Below the pieces are notes generated by a model, which saw only the letters and a program-made list of their open reading frames with translations, was not told where the DNA came from and made no database searches. Of a stretch of DNA of 64,000 nucleotides, positions 41,044 through 50,188 are shown in pieces (the stretch's first letter is position 1; each line of letters begins with the position of its first letter). The position numbers were made by a program, and so were the translations under genes. This DNA is from Beijerinckiaceae bacterium (GTDB lineage: Bacteria; Pseudomonadota; Alphaproteobacteria; Rhizobiales; Beijerinckiaceae). The stretch spans positions 806,001-870,000 of the forward strand of contig CP024846.1 of NCBI GenBank assembly GCA_004564215.1. Reading direction: 5' to 3'.

Positions 41044-43374
41044 TTATTCCAACGGCGAAGCATCCCCACCAAGGCTCTCGATCGAATCGTCAGGATCAGC
41101 CGCTTGACCAAGCGCGCGCGGGCCTTGGTCTTTAGGCGCAAACGTCGGCGCCCCGGTTCGACTCCAGCCACGTTTTGGCGCCGGCGACCAAGGCCGGTCT
41201 TCATCCGCCGCGCGGGCACTCCGCACCTGCATGCCATGCTCGCCAATGTCGATGGTGACCGCGCCAGTTTGTCTTAGCTTATCGCGATCGATGATGAGAC
41301 CCGCGGCGCAGCCGGAGGGCGCGAAAAGCGGAGTGACGATAATCGCCGCGCGCGCGCAATCCTCGGCAAAGGCCGGCGTCTCCATAACAAGCGCGATCGC
41401 CCGCCCATCGGCAAGATGGCCCACACAGCCTAGTTTATCGCAAGCCGATTTGGTCAAGGCATCGCCGGCAGGGCGCCCATCGGCGTCAGCACGCAGCCAT
41501 TGTTCGGTTGCAAACGCATTGCGACCGCGCCCCATCACAGAAAGCCGTCCGTCTGTCGCGCGAAACGCCACCGCGTCTCCATTGGGTGAAACGGCAATAT
41601 CGAAAGCCGGGCCAGCAGCCGCGCCAATCAGCCCGATCAGGGCCAGCGGAATTGCCGTCGCGCGGAATATTGCAGTCCGCCACAGAACCGAAGACAGCAC
41701 GGCGAGGCTCAGAAAAACAATTGCCCAAGGCGCAAAGGCCGGCAGATGGATCGTCGCGCCGGGCCAGCTGCCGACGGTTCGCGCCGCCCACATCACAGCG
41801 TCAATGCCAAGGCCGACATAGCGCCAGATCCAGGCATCGAGACCCAGAGGATAAAGCACGGCACCGATCAGTGCACCCGGCACGGCAAAAATCTCGATCA
41901 AAGCGAGCGTCAACGGATTGCCAATCAGCACATAGGGACTGAGTTCATGAAAATTATAAGCCATGAAGGAGGCTGTGGCCGACGTCGCGCAAAACGTCGC
42001 AAATAGCAGGCCGAGCGGGCCGTGGTGCAAATGCTGCTGTATAAATTCCAGGGCTATTCGCTTGCGCTCGCCCTCCACGGGACGCGAAGCCTGCCGCATG
42101 GGCGGCGCGCGGCGGCGTTCGTTGGCCGCCATGCGCGCTTCGTAAACCGCGATCAGGGCGGCCACTGCGGCGAACGACAGCTGAAAGCTCGCCCCCATGA
42201 TCGCTTCCGGCTCGACCAAGATGACCAAGGCCGCGGCCATCGCGAGATTGCGCATTGTCAATGCTTGCCGGTCCATCAGGACCGAACCCAGCATGATGAG
42301 GGTCATAAACAAAGCACGTTCGGTGCCGACACGCGATCCGGTCGCGATATCATAAAAGATCGCGCCAATGATCGCGAACACGGCGGCCCATTTCTTGATC
42401 GGGTAACGCAAGGCGAGAGTTTGGTTCAAGGCCAAGACTCGACGCAAACCGATGAAGAAGATTCCGGCCACCAGCGTCATCTGGACACCGGAAATCGTAA
42501 TAATATGAAATATCCCAGCCTCGCGGATCACCTCCTTGGCTTCGTCCGACAAGAGATCGCGCTTGCCGGTCACCATCGCCGCCGCGATTGCGCCGGAGTC
42601 GCCACCAACGATCGCATCAATGCGGCGCGCAAGGGCATTGCGGCCGCGGTCGATCGCCATCATTGCCGCGGCCAAGAGGTCGGGGGGATGGAGAACTGGC
42701 ACGACTTCGATCCGCCCCAGCACGTTACCGACCGCGCCAATCCGCGCGAACCACGCATCCCTGGCGAAATCATAGCCTCCCGGGAGGCTGGGGCGCGCCG
42801 GAGGCAACAGCCGCGCCTTGAGTTTGACATGGGCTCCGGCTTCCAAAGGTGGCGCGCGGCGCGTTGAAAGACGCACACGAAAAGGGGTCTGTTCAGCGGA
42901 AAGCCCATCGGCGGATTGAAGCCTCAGGATGAAGCGCGCACCGGTGCGACGAAAATTCATTTCCTCGATAAAGCCTTCGAGCGTGGCAATTCTCACCCTG
43001 TCGAGAACTGGGGCCGCAATCCGCGCGGCCCGCAAGGAGGCCGACAGCTCGCCCGCAAAAACCGCGCAGAAACCGCAAAGCACGAAAAACGCGACGCGGT
43101 TTCCGCGCGCCAGGAACGCCAATATTCCCAATAAAATGGTCGAAGGCGCAATAAACCACAGGGATGGTTCTCGGTCGGCACAAAGATAAAGGACGACGCC
43201 CGTTCCGGCGGCAACCGGCAGCCAGAGAAACGGCCGCCGAAGCGCGGCTTCCGTTTCGAAGGAACGCATAAACAGAGCCCGAATGCCGAAAAAATGCGCG
43301 CCAACTCGGCTGCCAAAGCCGCCCACCTTGGCAAAGTTGCTATTGCCTATCGCCGTCTGAGAGGTGCCAGCCAT
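41044..43374 (-). CDS. comEC: ComEC/Rec2-family membrane protein
   Basis: A 776-aa multi-spanning inner-membrane protein. An N-terminal DUF4131-type part (about 50-230) is followed by the Competence domain with IFHIITISGVQMTLVAG and GSRVGTERALFMTLIM. ComEC forms the DNA channel in natural transformation. The C-terminal about 200 residues should be the metallo-beta-lactamase-like part, but no HxHxDH motif is visible, so the nuclease site appears absent or degenerate, as in many alphaproteobacteria. The first 35 residues could be over-annotated; a Met at 43269 is possible. Confidence 0.9.
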   Translation of the reverse strand: MAGTSQTAIGNSNFAKVGGFGSRVGAHFFGIRALFMRSFETEAALRRPFLWLPVAAGTGVVLYLCADREPSLWFIAPSTILLGILAFLARGNRVAFFVLCGFCAVFAGELSASLRAARIAAPVLDRVRIATLEGFIEEMNFRRTGARFILRLQSADGLSAEQTPFRVRLSTRRAPPLEAGAHVKLKARLLPPARPSLPGGYDFARDAWFARIGAVGNVLGRIEVVPVLHPPDLLAAAMMAIDRGRNALARRIDAIVGGDSGAIAAAMVTGKRDLLSDEAKEVIREAGIFHIITISGVQMTLVAGIFFIGLRRVLALNQTLALRYPIKKWAAVFAIIGAIFYDIATGSRVGTERALFMTLIMLGSVLMDRQALTMRNLAMAAALVILVEPEAIMGASFQLSFAAVAALIAVYEARMAANERRRAPPMRQASRPVEGERKRIALEFIQQHLHHGPLGLLFATFCATSATASFMAYNFHELSPYVLIGNPLTLALIEIFAVPGALIGAVLYPLGLDAWIWRYVGLGIDAVMWAARTVGSWPGATIHLPAFAPWAIVFLSLAVLSSVLWRTAIFRATAIPLALIGLIGAAAGPAFDIAVSPNGDAVAFRATDGRLSVMGRGRNAFATEQWLRADADGRPAGDALTKSACDKLGCVGHLADGRAIALVMETPAFAEDCARAAIIVTPLFAPSGCAAGLIIDRDKLRQTGAVTIDIGEHGMQVRSARAADEDRPWSPAPKRGWSRTGAPTFAPKDQGPRALGQAADPDDSIESLGGDASPLE

Positions 43375-43623
43375 ACGCCCAGTTTAAGACGCTTTCAGCA
43401 TTTATGGAATTACGAAAGCATTCAATTATCACTCTGTCGCGAGGCCTCCTGCCTTAAAATTCCGCCAGAGACGGGTTTTCAGGCGGCGCCCTAGTTAAAT
43501 CCAGGCGCAAAGGCCAGTTTCGTTTCGGATTTTTCGTGTTAAACGAGCGGGCGCGGCGATCAGGCCGTCTGCGCCCACCCCGCCCGAACTTCCATAAATC
43601 TTTCGAGCCGCAGGACTCATCCC

Positions 43624-45045
43624 ATGCCCGACGCGGTCATCACCCGTTTCGCACCCTCCCCGACCGGATTTCTGCATATCGGCGGCGCACGCACAGCACT
43701 CTTCAATTGGCTCTATGCGCGCCACGCCGGCGGCAAAATGCTGCTGCGCGTCGAGGATACTGACCGCGAGCGCTCAACCGCCGCGGCGATAGCCGCCATT
43801 CTGGATGGGCTTTCCTGGCTTGGCCTCAATTGGGACGGCGATGTCATTCATCAATTCCAACACGCCGCGCGCCACCGCGAAATCGCGGAAAGCATGCTCG
43901 CGTCCGGCAATGCCTATCATTGCTACGCAACACCCCAGGAACTCGACGAGATGCGGGAGAAGGCCCGCGCCGAGGGGCGGCCACCGCGCTATGACGGGCG
44001 CTGGCGGGAGCGATCCGCCGCGGAAGCACCGGCCGGCGTGAAGCCCGTCATCCGGCTCAAGGCACCGCAGGAGGGAGAAACCGTTCTCAATGATCAGGTC
44101 CAGGGCCGGGTCGCCTGGGCCAACAAAGATCTCGACGATCTTGTACTTCTGCGCTCGGACGGCACGCCAACCTATATGCTTGCGGTGGTCGTCGACGATC
44201 ACGACATGGGCGTCACTCACATCATTCGGGGCGACGACCATCTCACCAATGCTGCGCGCCAGATGCAGATCTATCAGGCGCTCGGATGGCCGGTTCCGAT
44301 CATGGCCCATATTCCGCTCATCCATGGCGCCGACGGAGCCAAATTGTCGAAGCGACATGGAGCGCTGGGCGTCGATGCCTATCGCGCCATGGGCTATCTG
44401 CCCGAGGCGCTTCGCAACTACCTCGTCCGGCTTGGCTGGAGCCAGGGTGACAAGGAGTTTTTCTCGACGCAGGAAATGATCGATGCGTTCGACCTCGCCC
44501 ACGTCGGTCGCTCGGCCGCGCGGTTCGATTTCGCGAAGCTCGAAAGCATGAACGCCCATTACATCCGAGCCAGCCGCGATGAGGATCTCGTTGCCGCCAT
44601 AGCGGCCAATTTCGGCCATCTGCCGAATGGCGCCGAGGCATACAAAAAATTCGATGCTTCGATGCGCGAAAAACTAACCGCTGCGATGCCAGGCCTCAAG
44701 GAGCGCGCCAGAACTTTGGTCGAACTGCTGGACGGTGCCCATTATTTATTTGCCAACCGCCCGATCGTCCTCGACGCCAAAGCTGCCGAAATCCTTGAAG
44801 CCGGCGGACGGACGCATCTTGCGGGATTGGTCCCACGTTTTGCGGCGCTCCAGAACTGGACCGCCGCCGGCCTCGAAGCCGTGGTCCGCGACTATGCCGG
44901 AGAGACAGAGATCAAGCTTGGGCAGGCGGCGCAACCTTTGCGCGCCGCGCTTACGGGCCGTTCGACGTCGCCCGGAATTTTCGATGTACTGGAAGTGCTG
45001 GGCCGCGAGGAAAGCCTCGCCCGTCTGCGAGATCAGATTTTATGA
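43624..45045 (+). CDS. gltX: Glutamyl-tRNA synthetase
   Basis: A 473-aa class I synthetase. The HIGH motif is in [19 protein letters not shown] (about 8-26) and the KMSKS-equivalent is AKLSKRHGA (about 240). The catalytic domain continues with YDGRWRERS and [19 protein letters not shown]. The anticodon-binding helical cage follows to the end. It charges tRNA-Glu. Length is normal. It is followed by gltA with 244 intergenic bases, in which I see nothing else. Confidence 0.97.
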   Translation: MPDAVITRFAPSPTGFLHIGGARTALFNWLYARHAGGKMLLRVEDTDRERSTAAAIAAILDGLSWLGLNWDGDVIHQFQHAARHREIAESMLASGNAYHCYATPQELDEMREKARAEGRPPRYDGRWRERSAAEAPAGVKPVIRLKAPQEGETVLNDQVQGRVAWANKDLDDLVLLRSDGTPTYMLAVVVDDHDMGVTHIIRGDDHLTNAARQMQIYQALGWPVPIMAHIPLIHGADGAKLSKRHGALGVDAYRAMGYLPEALRNYLVRLGWSQGDKEFFSTQEMIDAFDLAHVGRSAARFDFAKLESMNAHYIRASRDEDLVAAIAANFGHLPNGAEAYKKFDASMREKLTAAMPGLKERARTLVELLDGAHYLFANRPIVLDAKAAEILEAGGRTHLAGLVPRFAALQNWTAAGLEAVVRDYAGETEIKLGQAAQPLRAALTGRSTSPGIFDVLEVLGREESLARLRDQIL

Positions 45046-45289
45046 AGCCGCGTCGGTTTACCTTCGGGACGGCGGAAGAATGTTCCCAATGGTCATGTTC
45101 TTGCATTCTCGCTATCGAGTTGACGCAATCATGGTGTTCCAAAGCCGTGCGGAAAGCCGATTTTCCCGCGCTTGAAAGGGCGCCGCGCATAAGCTAGTGT
45201 TTTTGCACCGCATCATTCTTGTTTGCAAGAGAGCCTGGCGGTTCGGCGCGTGAGGCTCAACTCAAAAATCGTCAAGGAAGGCAGCCTCT

Positions 45290-46585
45290 ATGAGCGCGAC
45301 AACCGCTTCGTTCAGTTTCGGTGAAAACGCCGTCAAAATGCCCATCAAGGCCGGATCGATCGGCCCGTCGGTTGTCGATATCGGTAAGCTTTATGCCGAG
45401 ACCGGGATGTTTACCTATGATCCCGGCTTCACTTCGACGGCGAGCTGCGAATCCGAAATCACTTATATCGACGGTGACAAAGGCATTTTGCTTTATCGCG
45501 GCTATCCGATCGACCAGCTCGCCGAGCACGGCGATTTTCTCGAAACCTGTTATCTGTTGCTCTATGGGCAATTGCCGACGGTGACCCAGAAAAAGGATTT
45601 CGACTACCGAGTCACGCGCCATACGATGATACACGAGCAGATGGCGAGGTTCTTTCAAGGCTTTCGCCGCGACGCTCATCCGATGGCCGTCATGGTCGCA
45701 TGCGTCGGAGCTCTATCGGCATTCTATCATGATTCGACCGATATTTCGGATCCGAGGCAGCGCATGATCGCGTCGATGCGGCTGATCGGCAAGATGCCGA
45801 CGATCGCGGCCATGGTTTACAAATATGCGCTTGGCCAACCCTTCGTTTACCCAAAGAACGAGCTTGAGTATTCCGAGAATTTCATGCGGATGTGCTTTGC
45901 AATTCCGTGTGAGGAGTACAAGATCAATCCGGTGTTTGCCCGCGCGCTCGACCGAATTTTCATTCTTCATGCCGATCATGAGCAGAACGCCTCGACATCG
46001 ACGGTCAGGCTTGCCGGTTCCTCCGGCGCAAATCCGTTTGCCTGCATCGCTGCGGGGGTCGCTTGCTTGTGGGGACCGGCGCATGGCGGCGCCAATGAAG
46101 CGGCGCTGAAAATGCTGATGGAAATCGGTAAGGTCGAAAATATCCCAAAGTTCATTGCCCGCGCCAAGGACAAGAACGATCCGTTCCGGCTCATGGGCTT
46201 TGGCCATCGCGTTTACAAAAACTACGACCCTCGCGCCAAGATCATGCAAAAGACCTGTCATGATGTCCTGAACGAACTCGGCATCAAGGACGATCCGCTG
46301 CTTGAAGTCGCTATGGAACTTGAAAGAATCGCGCTCAGCGACAGTTATTTCGTCGAGAAGAAGCTTTATCCGAATATCGATTTTTATTCCGGGATCACGC
46401 TGAAGGCGATGGGTTTCCCGGTCTCCATGTTCACAGTGCTGTTCGCTGTGGCGCGCACTTCCGGCTGGATCGCGCAATGGAAGGAAATGATCGAGGATCC
46501 AAGCCAGAAAATTGGCCGTCCGCGCCAGCTCTACATCGGGGCCCCGAGACGCGACTATGTCGCGATCGACAAGCGCCAGGCTTGA
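45290..46585 (+). CDS. gltA: Citrate synthase (type II)
   Basis: A 431-aa TCA-cycle entry enzyme condensing acetyl-CoA and oxaloacetate. Catalytic residues lie in [22 protein letters not shown] and [12 protein letters not shown], with the Asp in the C-terminal domain. The N-terminal part [15 protein letters not shown] and GQLPTVTQ is typical of the long Gram-negative NADH-sensitive type. Start is ATG 45290. It uses the acetyl-CoA that the pdh operon downstream in the window would supply. A tRNA gene follows. Confidence 0.97.
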   Translation: MSATTASFSFGENAVKMPIKAGSIGPSVVDIGKLYAETGMFTYDPGFTSTASCESEITYIDGDKGILLYRGYPIDQLAEHGDFLETCYLLLYGQLPTVTQKKDFDYRVTRHTMIHEQMARFFQGFRRDAHPMAVMVACVGALSAFYHDSTDISDPRQRMIASMRLIGKMPTIAAMVYKYALGQPFVYPKNELEYSENFMRMCFAIPCEEYKINPVFARALDRIFILHADHEQNASTSTVRLAGSSGANPFACIAAGVACLWGPAHGGANEAALKMLMEIGKVENIPKFIARAKDKNDPFRLMGFGHRVYKNYDPRAKIMQKTCHDVLNELGIKDDPLLEVAMELERIALSDSYFVEKKLYPNIDFYSGITLKAMGFPVSMFTVLFAVARTSGWIAQWKEMIEDPSQKIGRPRQLYIGAPRRDYVAIDKRQA

Positions 46586-46817
46586 ACCGGGCGCGAGAAG
46601 CCCTTCGCGGGGATTCGATCCATCTCTCGAATTGGATCGACCAATGGGTTTGACGATGGGTGACGCTTCTGGCGAGCGGGGTTTACAGCCTCGCCTTCCA
46701 TCGCGGTCGGCCGCAGCCAAGACGGAGCCGATGGAGGCGATGTTGAGCCCGCGAAACGGGACGGTTGCATGCTGGCGAGGACGCTGCTAGCGAAAGCTGG
46801 GTGCACCTTTTTCAAAA

Positions 46818-46893
46818 GCCGGTTTAGCTCAGTTGGTAGAGCAACTGATTTGTAATCAGTAGGTCGCGGGTTCGACTCCTGCAACCGGCACCA
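46818..46893 (+). tRNA. tRNA-Thr (anticodon TGT), with encoded CCA
   Basis: A complete cloverleaf: acceptor GCCGGTT pairs with AACCGGC, discriminator A, then encoded CCA. The D arm is GCTC-AGTTGGTA-GAGC and the T arm has GGTTCGACTCC. The anticodon stem ACTGA/TCAGT encloses loop TTTGTAA, giving anticodon TGT, which reads ACA. The accessory region of the window starts just downstream, which makes this a possible integration site. Confidence 0.95.
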
Positions 46894-47143
46894 GCCTTTT
46901 CACTGTCTAACTCGTTGACAATACACCGTATATCTGCGTGAACGCTTGGCGCAGGCTCCTTCATTTTAGCGAACAGATCGGGGCTATTTCGAACGCGCGC
47001 CATACGGAAGGGTTCACAACCGGAACAGAGACCGTCGCTATCTTTGCGGCGGGTCTGCTGCCGGAGAATTTGTGATGCCAGTGAGGGGCGTTCAGCAATG
47101 ACTGTCCCTACCGTGACCTTCGTCGGGACCTGTAACCTGCCCA
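46894..47143. other. Junction between tRNA-Thr and the accessory region
   Basis: About 250 bases with no supported gene. A minus-strand frame crosses it but runs into the tRNA and is not credible. No copy of the tRNA 3' end and no integrase is visible here. Confidence 0.35.
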
Positions 47144-50002
47144 TCAGGTTGCAGCTGGAGGTGGCGTCGGCTTGACCAACTCGCCGATATCCGGCTCGCC
47201 GCAGCGAGCCAACATGGCTTTGCGTACACTGTCGCGCAACCTCAGCAAAGACGCGAAATCAACGTCGGATGGGGTGACGGGACTGGCGATATCGACACTG
47301 ATCGAGGTCCAGCGCGGAAACCATTGCTCGCTGCGGAGCATCGACCGAGTCCCGCGGATAACACCCGGCAGGACTGGCAGGTTTGCTTCGGCCGCCACCT
47401 TGAAAGCTCCCAGATAGAAGGCGGAAAGGCCAGCCCTTCGTGTAAACGTGCCTTCAGGAAAAAAAACCAGGATGCGCCCCTGACGCGCGGCGGCGGTTAC
47501 GGTCTCGGCATCGGCAAGGCTGGTAGCCACATCAAAGCGCTCGACAAACAAGGTTCCCAACCGGCGCAAGAATGGACCGGCGAAAACCTGTCCGGCCAGT
47601 TCCTTCTTCGCGACGAAAGCGGGCTCGCCTGGCAATGCCGCGGCGAGGACAAGAGCGTCCATGTAGCTTGAATGGTTGAACACGAGAATCGCGTTGCGCG
47701 GCGGGATGCGATCGGTGCCGCTGATTGAAAGGGGAGCCCCTACGGCGGCGAGCGCAGTTCGAGCGATCGCTCGCAACGCGGCCCAGCGCCAGGCGAGCCG
47801 CGGCAGGGTCATGACGGCCAGCCATCCGAACAGAAAGCCGAAGGCCACCACGCTCCACCACCAGGCGGCGTAGAAAAACTCCGCCGAAAGGCGGCTTAGG
47901 CGCCGGAGCTGCGGGCCAAATCCCGCCAGCGACAGACGCAGGATCTGCCACCAAAACGCGCGTTGCGGCGCGCCAATGCGCCCTCGCTCATAGAGCTCCT
48001 TGGCTGCGCTTCGGCGAATCTTGCCACTCGAAGTCTTGGGCACCGTTCGCGCTGGGGCAAGGACGATCTCGTCGGGCGGCGCACCGGCGATGTCGGTCAC
48101 GACCTCGTGCGCGCGGGTTTGCAGTGCCGCGCGAGCAGACGCGTCCGTTTCGCGCGTCTCGGCCAGGACGACGACCCGCTCCGTGCCGGAGGTGCGATCG
48201 GTAACTCCAAACACCGCGACGCCTCCCTTGCGGATGCCGGGAATCTCTGCGATGGCCTGCTCGATTTCTTGCGGATAGATGTGACGACCGGCGCGAATGA
48301 TGATGTCCTTGATGCGGCCGGTGACGTAGACGTCGCCACCTGCCATGTAGGCGCGATCGCCGCTGTCAAGCCAGCCATTGCGAAAAACTTCGCGCGTTTT
48401 CGTCTCGTTGCGGAAATAGCCGGAGGTCGCCGAGGGGCCACGGAATTCGAGCCGCCCTTCTTGCCGCTCACCGACCTCGTGGTCGGCCTCGTCGACAATT
48501 CGAATTTCATGGCCCGGCAGAGGCTGGCCGCAGGCAACGATCTCAAGAGGTTTTAGGTCATCGGCTCTTGCCGCCTCCGCCACACCGCGGCTGCTGAGGG
48601 CCTCGCGGTCCACCCGATCGATGATAGGGGGACGGCCAAGCGGCGGAAAGGCTAGTCCCACGGCATTCTCGGCAAGGCCATAGACTGGCGCCATCGCCCC
48701 AGGCCGGAAACCATAACGTCCAAACCTCTCTATGAAACGCCGCAGCGTCTGAACGCTGACGGGCTCCGCCCCGTTCGCGATCATGCGGAGCCTGCTCAGG
48801 TCGAGGCCCTTGAGATCGGTGTCATTGATCTTGTTCAGGCAAAGTTCAAATCCGAAGTTAGGTGACGCGGAAAGGGTCGCACCAAACCGATGGATCGCCC
48901 AGAGCCAACTCTCGGGGCGAACGAGAAAACTTAGCGGAGACATCGCATAGAGCGGGGCCGCGAAATGGAGACATCCGAACCACGCGCCGATCAGCCCCAT
49001 ATCGTGGTAAAGCGGAAGCCAGCTGACGAAGACGTCGGCAGAGCTCGCCGCCATGACTTGCCCCATCGCCCGAATATTGGAAAGCAGGTTGGCATGGCTT
49101 AGCACCACCCCCTTGGGATCCCCAGTGCTGCCCGACGTATATTGGATGAGCGCGGTCGAACCCGCGTCGGTAACCAGCGGCAGTTGCACAGCGGGCGGTT
49201 CAGCGGCAAGGCTCGCAATGCTCTCCACCTTGCTCAAGGTTTCCACTTGACCTCGGAGTAGTCCGGCAAGCCGCAGCCCTTCGGGCATAGTTACGAGGAT
49301 GCGGGCACCCGCGTTGCGCAAAATGCCAGCTTGGCGCCGTAGGTGATCCTCGAGTTGCGACATTCGCATCGGCGGGTAGATCGGTACCGGCACAGCACCG
49401 GCATAGAGGATGCCGAAAAACCCGCTAAAGAAGTCGAGGCTCGTCGGCAGCATCAAGGCGACACGATCCCCCGGTGCGATGTCACGTTGGATCAGTCCTG
49501 CCGCGACAAGGCGAGCCGTTTTCGCCAATTCCCCGTAGGTCATTGTACCTATCACCATGGAGTCGTCTTGAAGGACGGTCAGGTGGAGGCGATCGGGATG
49601 TCGCTCCGCATGCCAGTCGAGAACCTCGATTAGCGTCCGCGCCTCGGCGGCGGCGGGTACCAGAGGCAAGGACGGCGCGATGGCCGCTTCGCCATGGACA
49701 AGATCTCGGTACGGGCCTGCCTCCTGCAGCGCATGAAGGAGATCGCCAATGGTATCCACCTCTCCAATGGTCTGGATCGGCAGCCGCACTCGGAACGCGC
49801 GCTCGATCCGCAAAATCAGCTCGGTACGGCCGAGGCTGTCGATGCCGAGATCCCGCTCGAGCTGACTGGAAGATGAAACATCGACGAATCTACTGCGTCC
49901 TGGATGGAGCTCGCGGGCGAGTTCCTGCACAATTACGATCAGATCGGCTTCTGGCGATCCGTGATCCGCCACGATAGTGCCCGCGCTAAATTGTTTTTCC
50001 AC
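47144..50002 (-). CDS. ACP - acyl-AMP ligase - lysophosphatidic acid acyltransferase fusion
   Basis: A 952-aa three-domain enzyme. Residues 20-95 are an acyl carrier protein with Ser56 in DLGIDSLGRTE as phosphopantetheine site. Residues about 125-690 are an AMP-forming acyl ligase (FAAL-like): YTSGSTGDPKGVVLSHANL, YGLAENAVGLA, WLDSGDRAYM and KTSSGKIRRS. After a membrane-like segment (about 715-740), a PlsC domain has NHSSYMD (HX4D) and FFPEGTFTRR. It should activate a fatty acid, load it on its ACP, and transfer it to a lysophospholipid. Domain order differs from E. coli Aas (PlsC first, no ACP). A perfect FixK/FNR box is 34 bp upstream of the GTG; GTG 49972 is an alternative start. Confidence 0.9.
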   Translation of the reverse strand: MEKQFSAGTIVADHGSPEADLIVIVQELARELHPGRSRFVDVSSSSQLERDLGIDSLGRTELILRIERAFRVRLPIQTIGEVDTIGDLLHALQEAGPYRDLVHGEAAIAPSLPLVPAAAEARTLIEVLDWHAERHPDRLHLTVLQDDSMVIGTMTYGELAKTARLVAAGLIQRDIAPGDRVALMLPTSLDFFSGFFGILYAGAVPVPIYPPMRMSQLEDHLRRQAGILRNAGARILVTMPEGLRLAGLLRGQVETLSKVESIASLAAEPPAVQLPLVTDAGSTALIQYTSGSTGDPKGVVLSHANLLSNIRAMGQVMAASSADVFVSWLPLYHDMGLIGAWFGCLHFAAPLYAMSPLSFLVRPESWLWAIHRFGATLSASPNFGFELCLNKINDTDLKGLDLSRLRMIANGAEPVSVQTLRRFIERFGRYGFRPGAMAPVYGLAENAVGLAFPPLGRPPIIDRVDREALSSRGVAEAARADDLKPLEIVACGQPLPGHEIRIVDEADHEVGERQEGRLEFRGPSATSGYFRNETKTREVFRNGWLDSGDRAYMAGGDVYVTGRIKDIIIRAGRHIYPQEIEQAIAEIPGIRKGGVAVFGVTDRTSGTERVVVLAETRETDASARAALQTRAHEVVTDIAGAPPDEIVLAPARTVPKTSSGKIRRSAAKELYERGRIGAPQRAFWWQILRLSLAGFGPQLRRLSRLSAEFFYAAWWWSVVAFGFLFGWLAVMTLPRLAWRWAALRAIARTALAAVGAPLSISGTDRIPPRNAILVFNHSSYMDALVLAAALPGEPAFVAKKELAGQVFAGPFLRRLGTLFVERFDVATSLADAETVTAAARQGRILVFFPEGTFTRRAGLSAFYLGAFKVAAEANLPVLPGVIRGTRSMLRSEQWFPRWTSISVDIASPVTPSDVDFASLLRLRDSVRKAMLARCGEPDIGELVKPTPPPAAT

Positions 50003-50035
50003 GAGACAAAGCTAAGCGTTTCTAGGGAGACAGCG

Positions 50036-50049
50036 TTGATGCGGATCAA
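50036..50049. promoter_or_regulatory. FixK/FNR box upstream of the ACP-ligase-PlsC fusion
   Basis: TTGATGCGGATCAA is a perfect TTGAT-N4-ATCAA dyad. Its centre is 40 bp before the annotated GTG. For a class II site (-41.5) transcription would begin at about 50001, right at that GTG, so the transcript would be leaderless or the start is further in (GTG 49972). Confidence 0.8.
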
Positions 50050-50188
50050 AGCTTTCGAGCATTGCCGTCATAGCGCGGGACCCTGCTTCGTGCACTGCGC
50101 AATCCTTCAATACATAGTATGCATTGCGATGACACGTCGATCCCGGTTCCGATCCCAAACCGATCAACAACGAGAGCTTTACTGTCGG

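Noticed and set aside
42022..42867. A His/Arg-rich plus-strand frame inside comEC
   Set aside because: Antisense shadow; low-complexity composition from reverse reading of membrane-helix codons.
45713..46720. A 335-codon minus-strand frame across gltA
   Set aside because: Antisense to citrate synthase, whose catalytic motifs are intact.
46824..47144. A minus-strand frame crossing tRNA-Thr
   Set aside because: It runs through the tRNA; the end is the familiar antisense-tRNA artefact.
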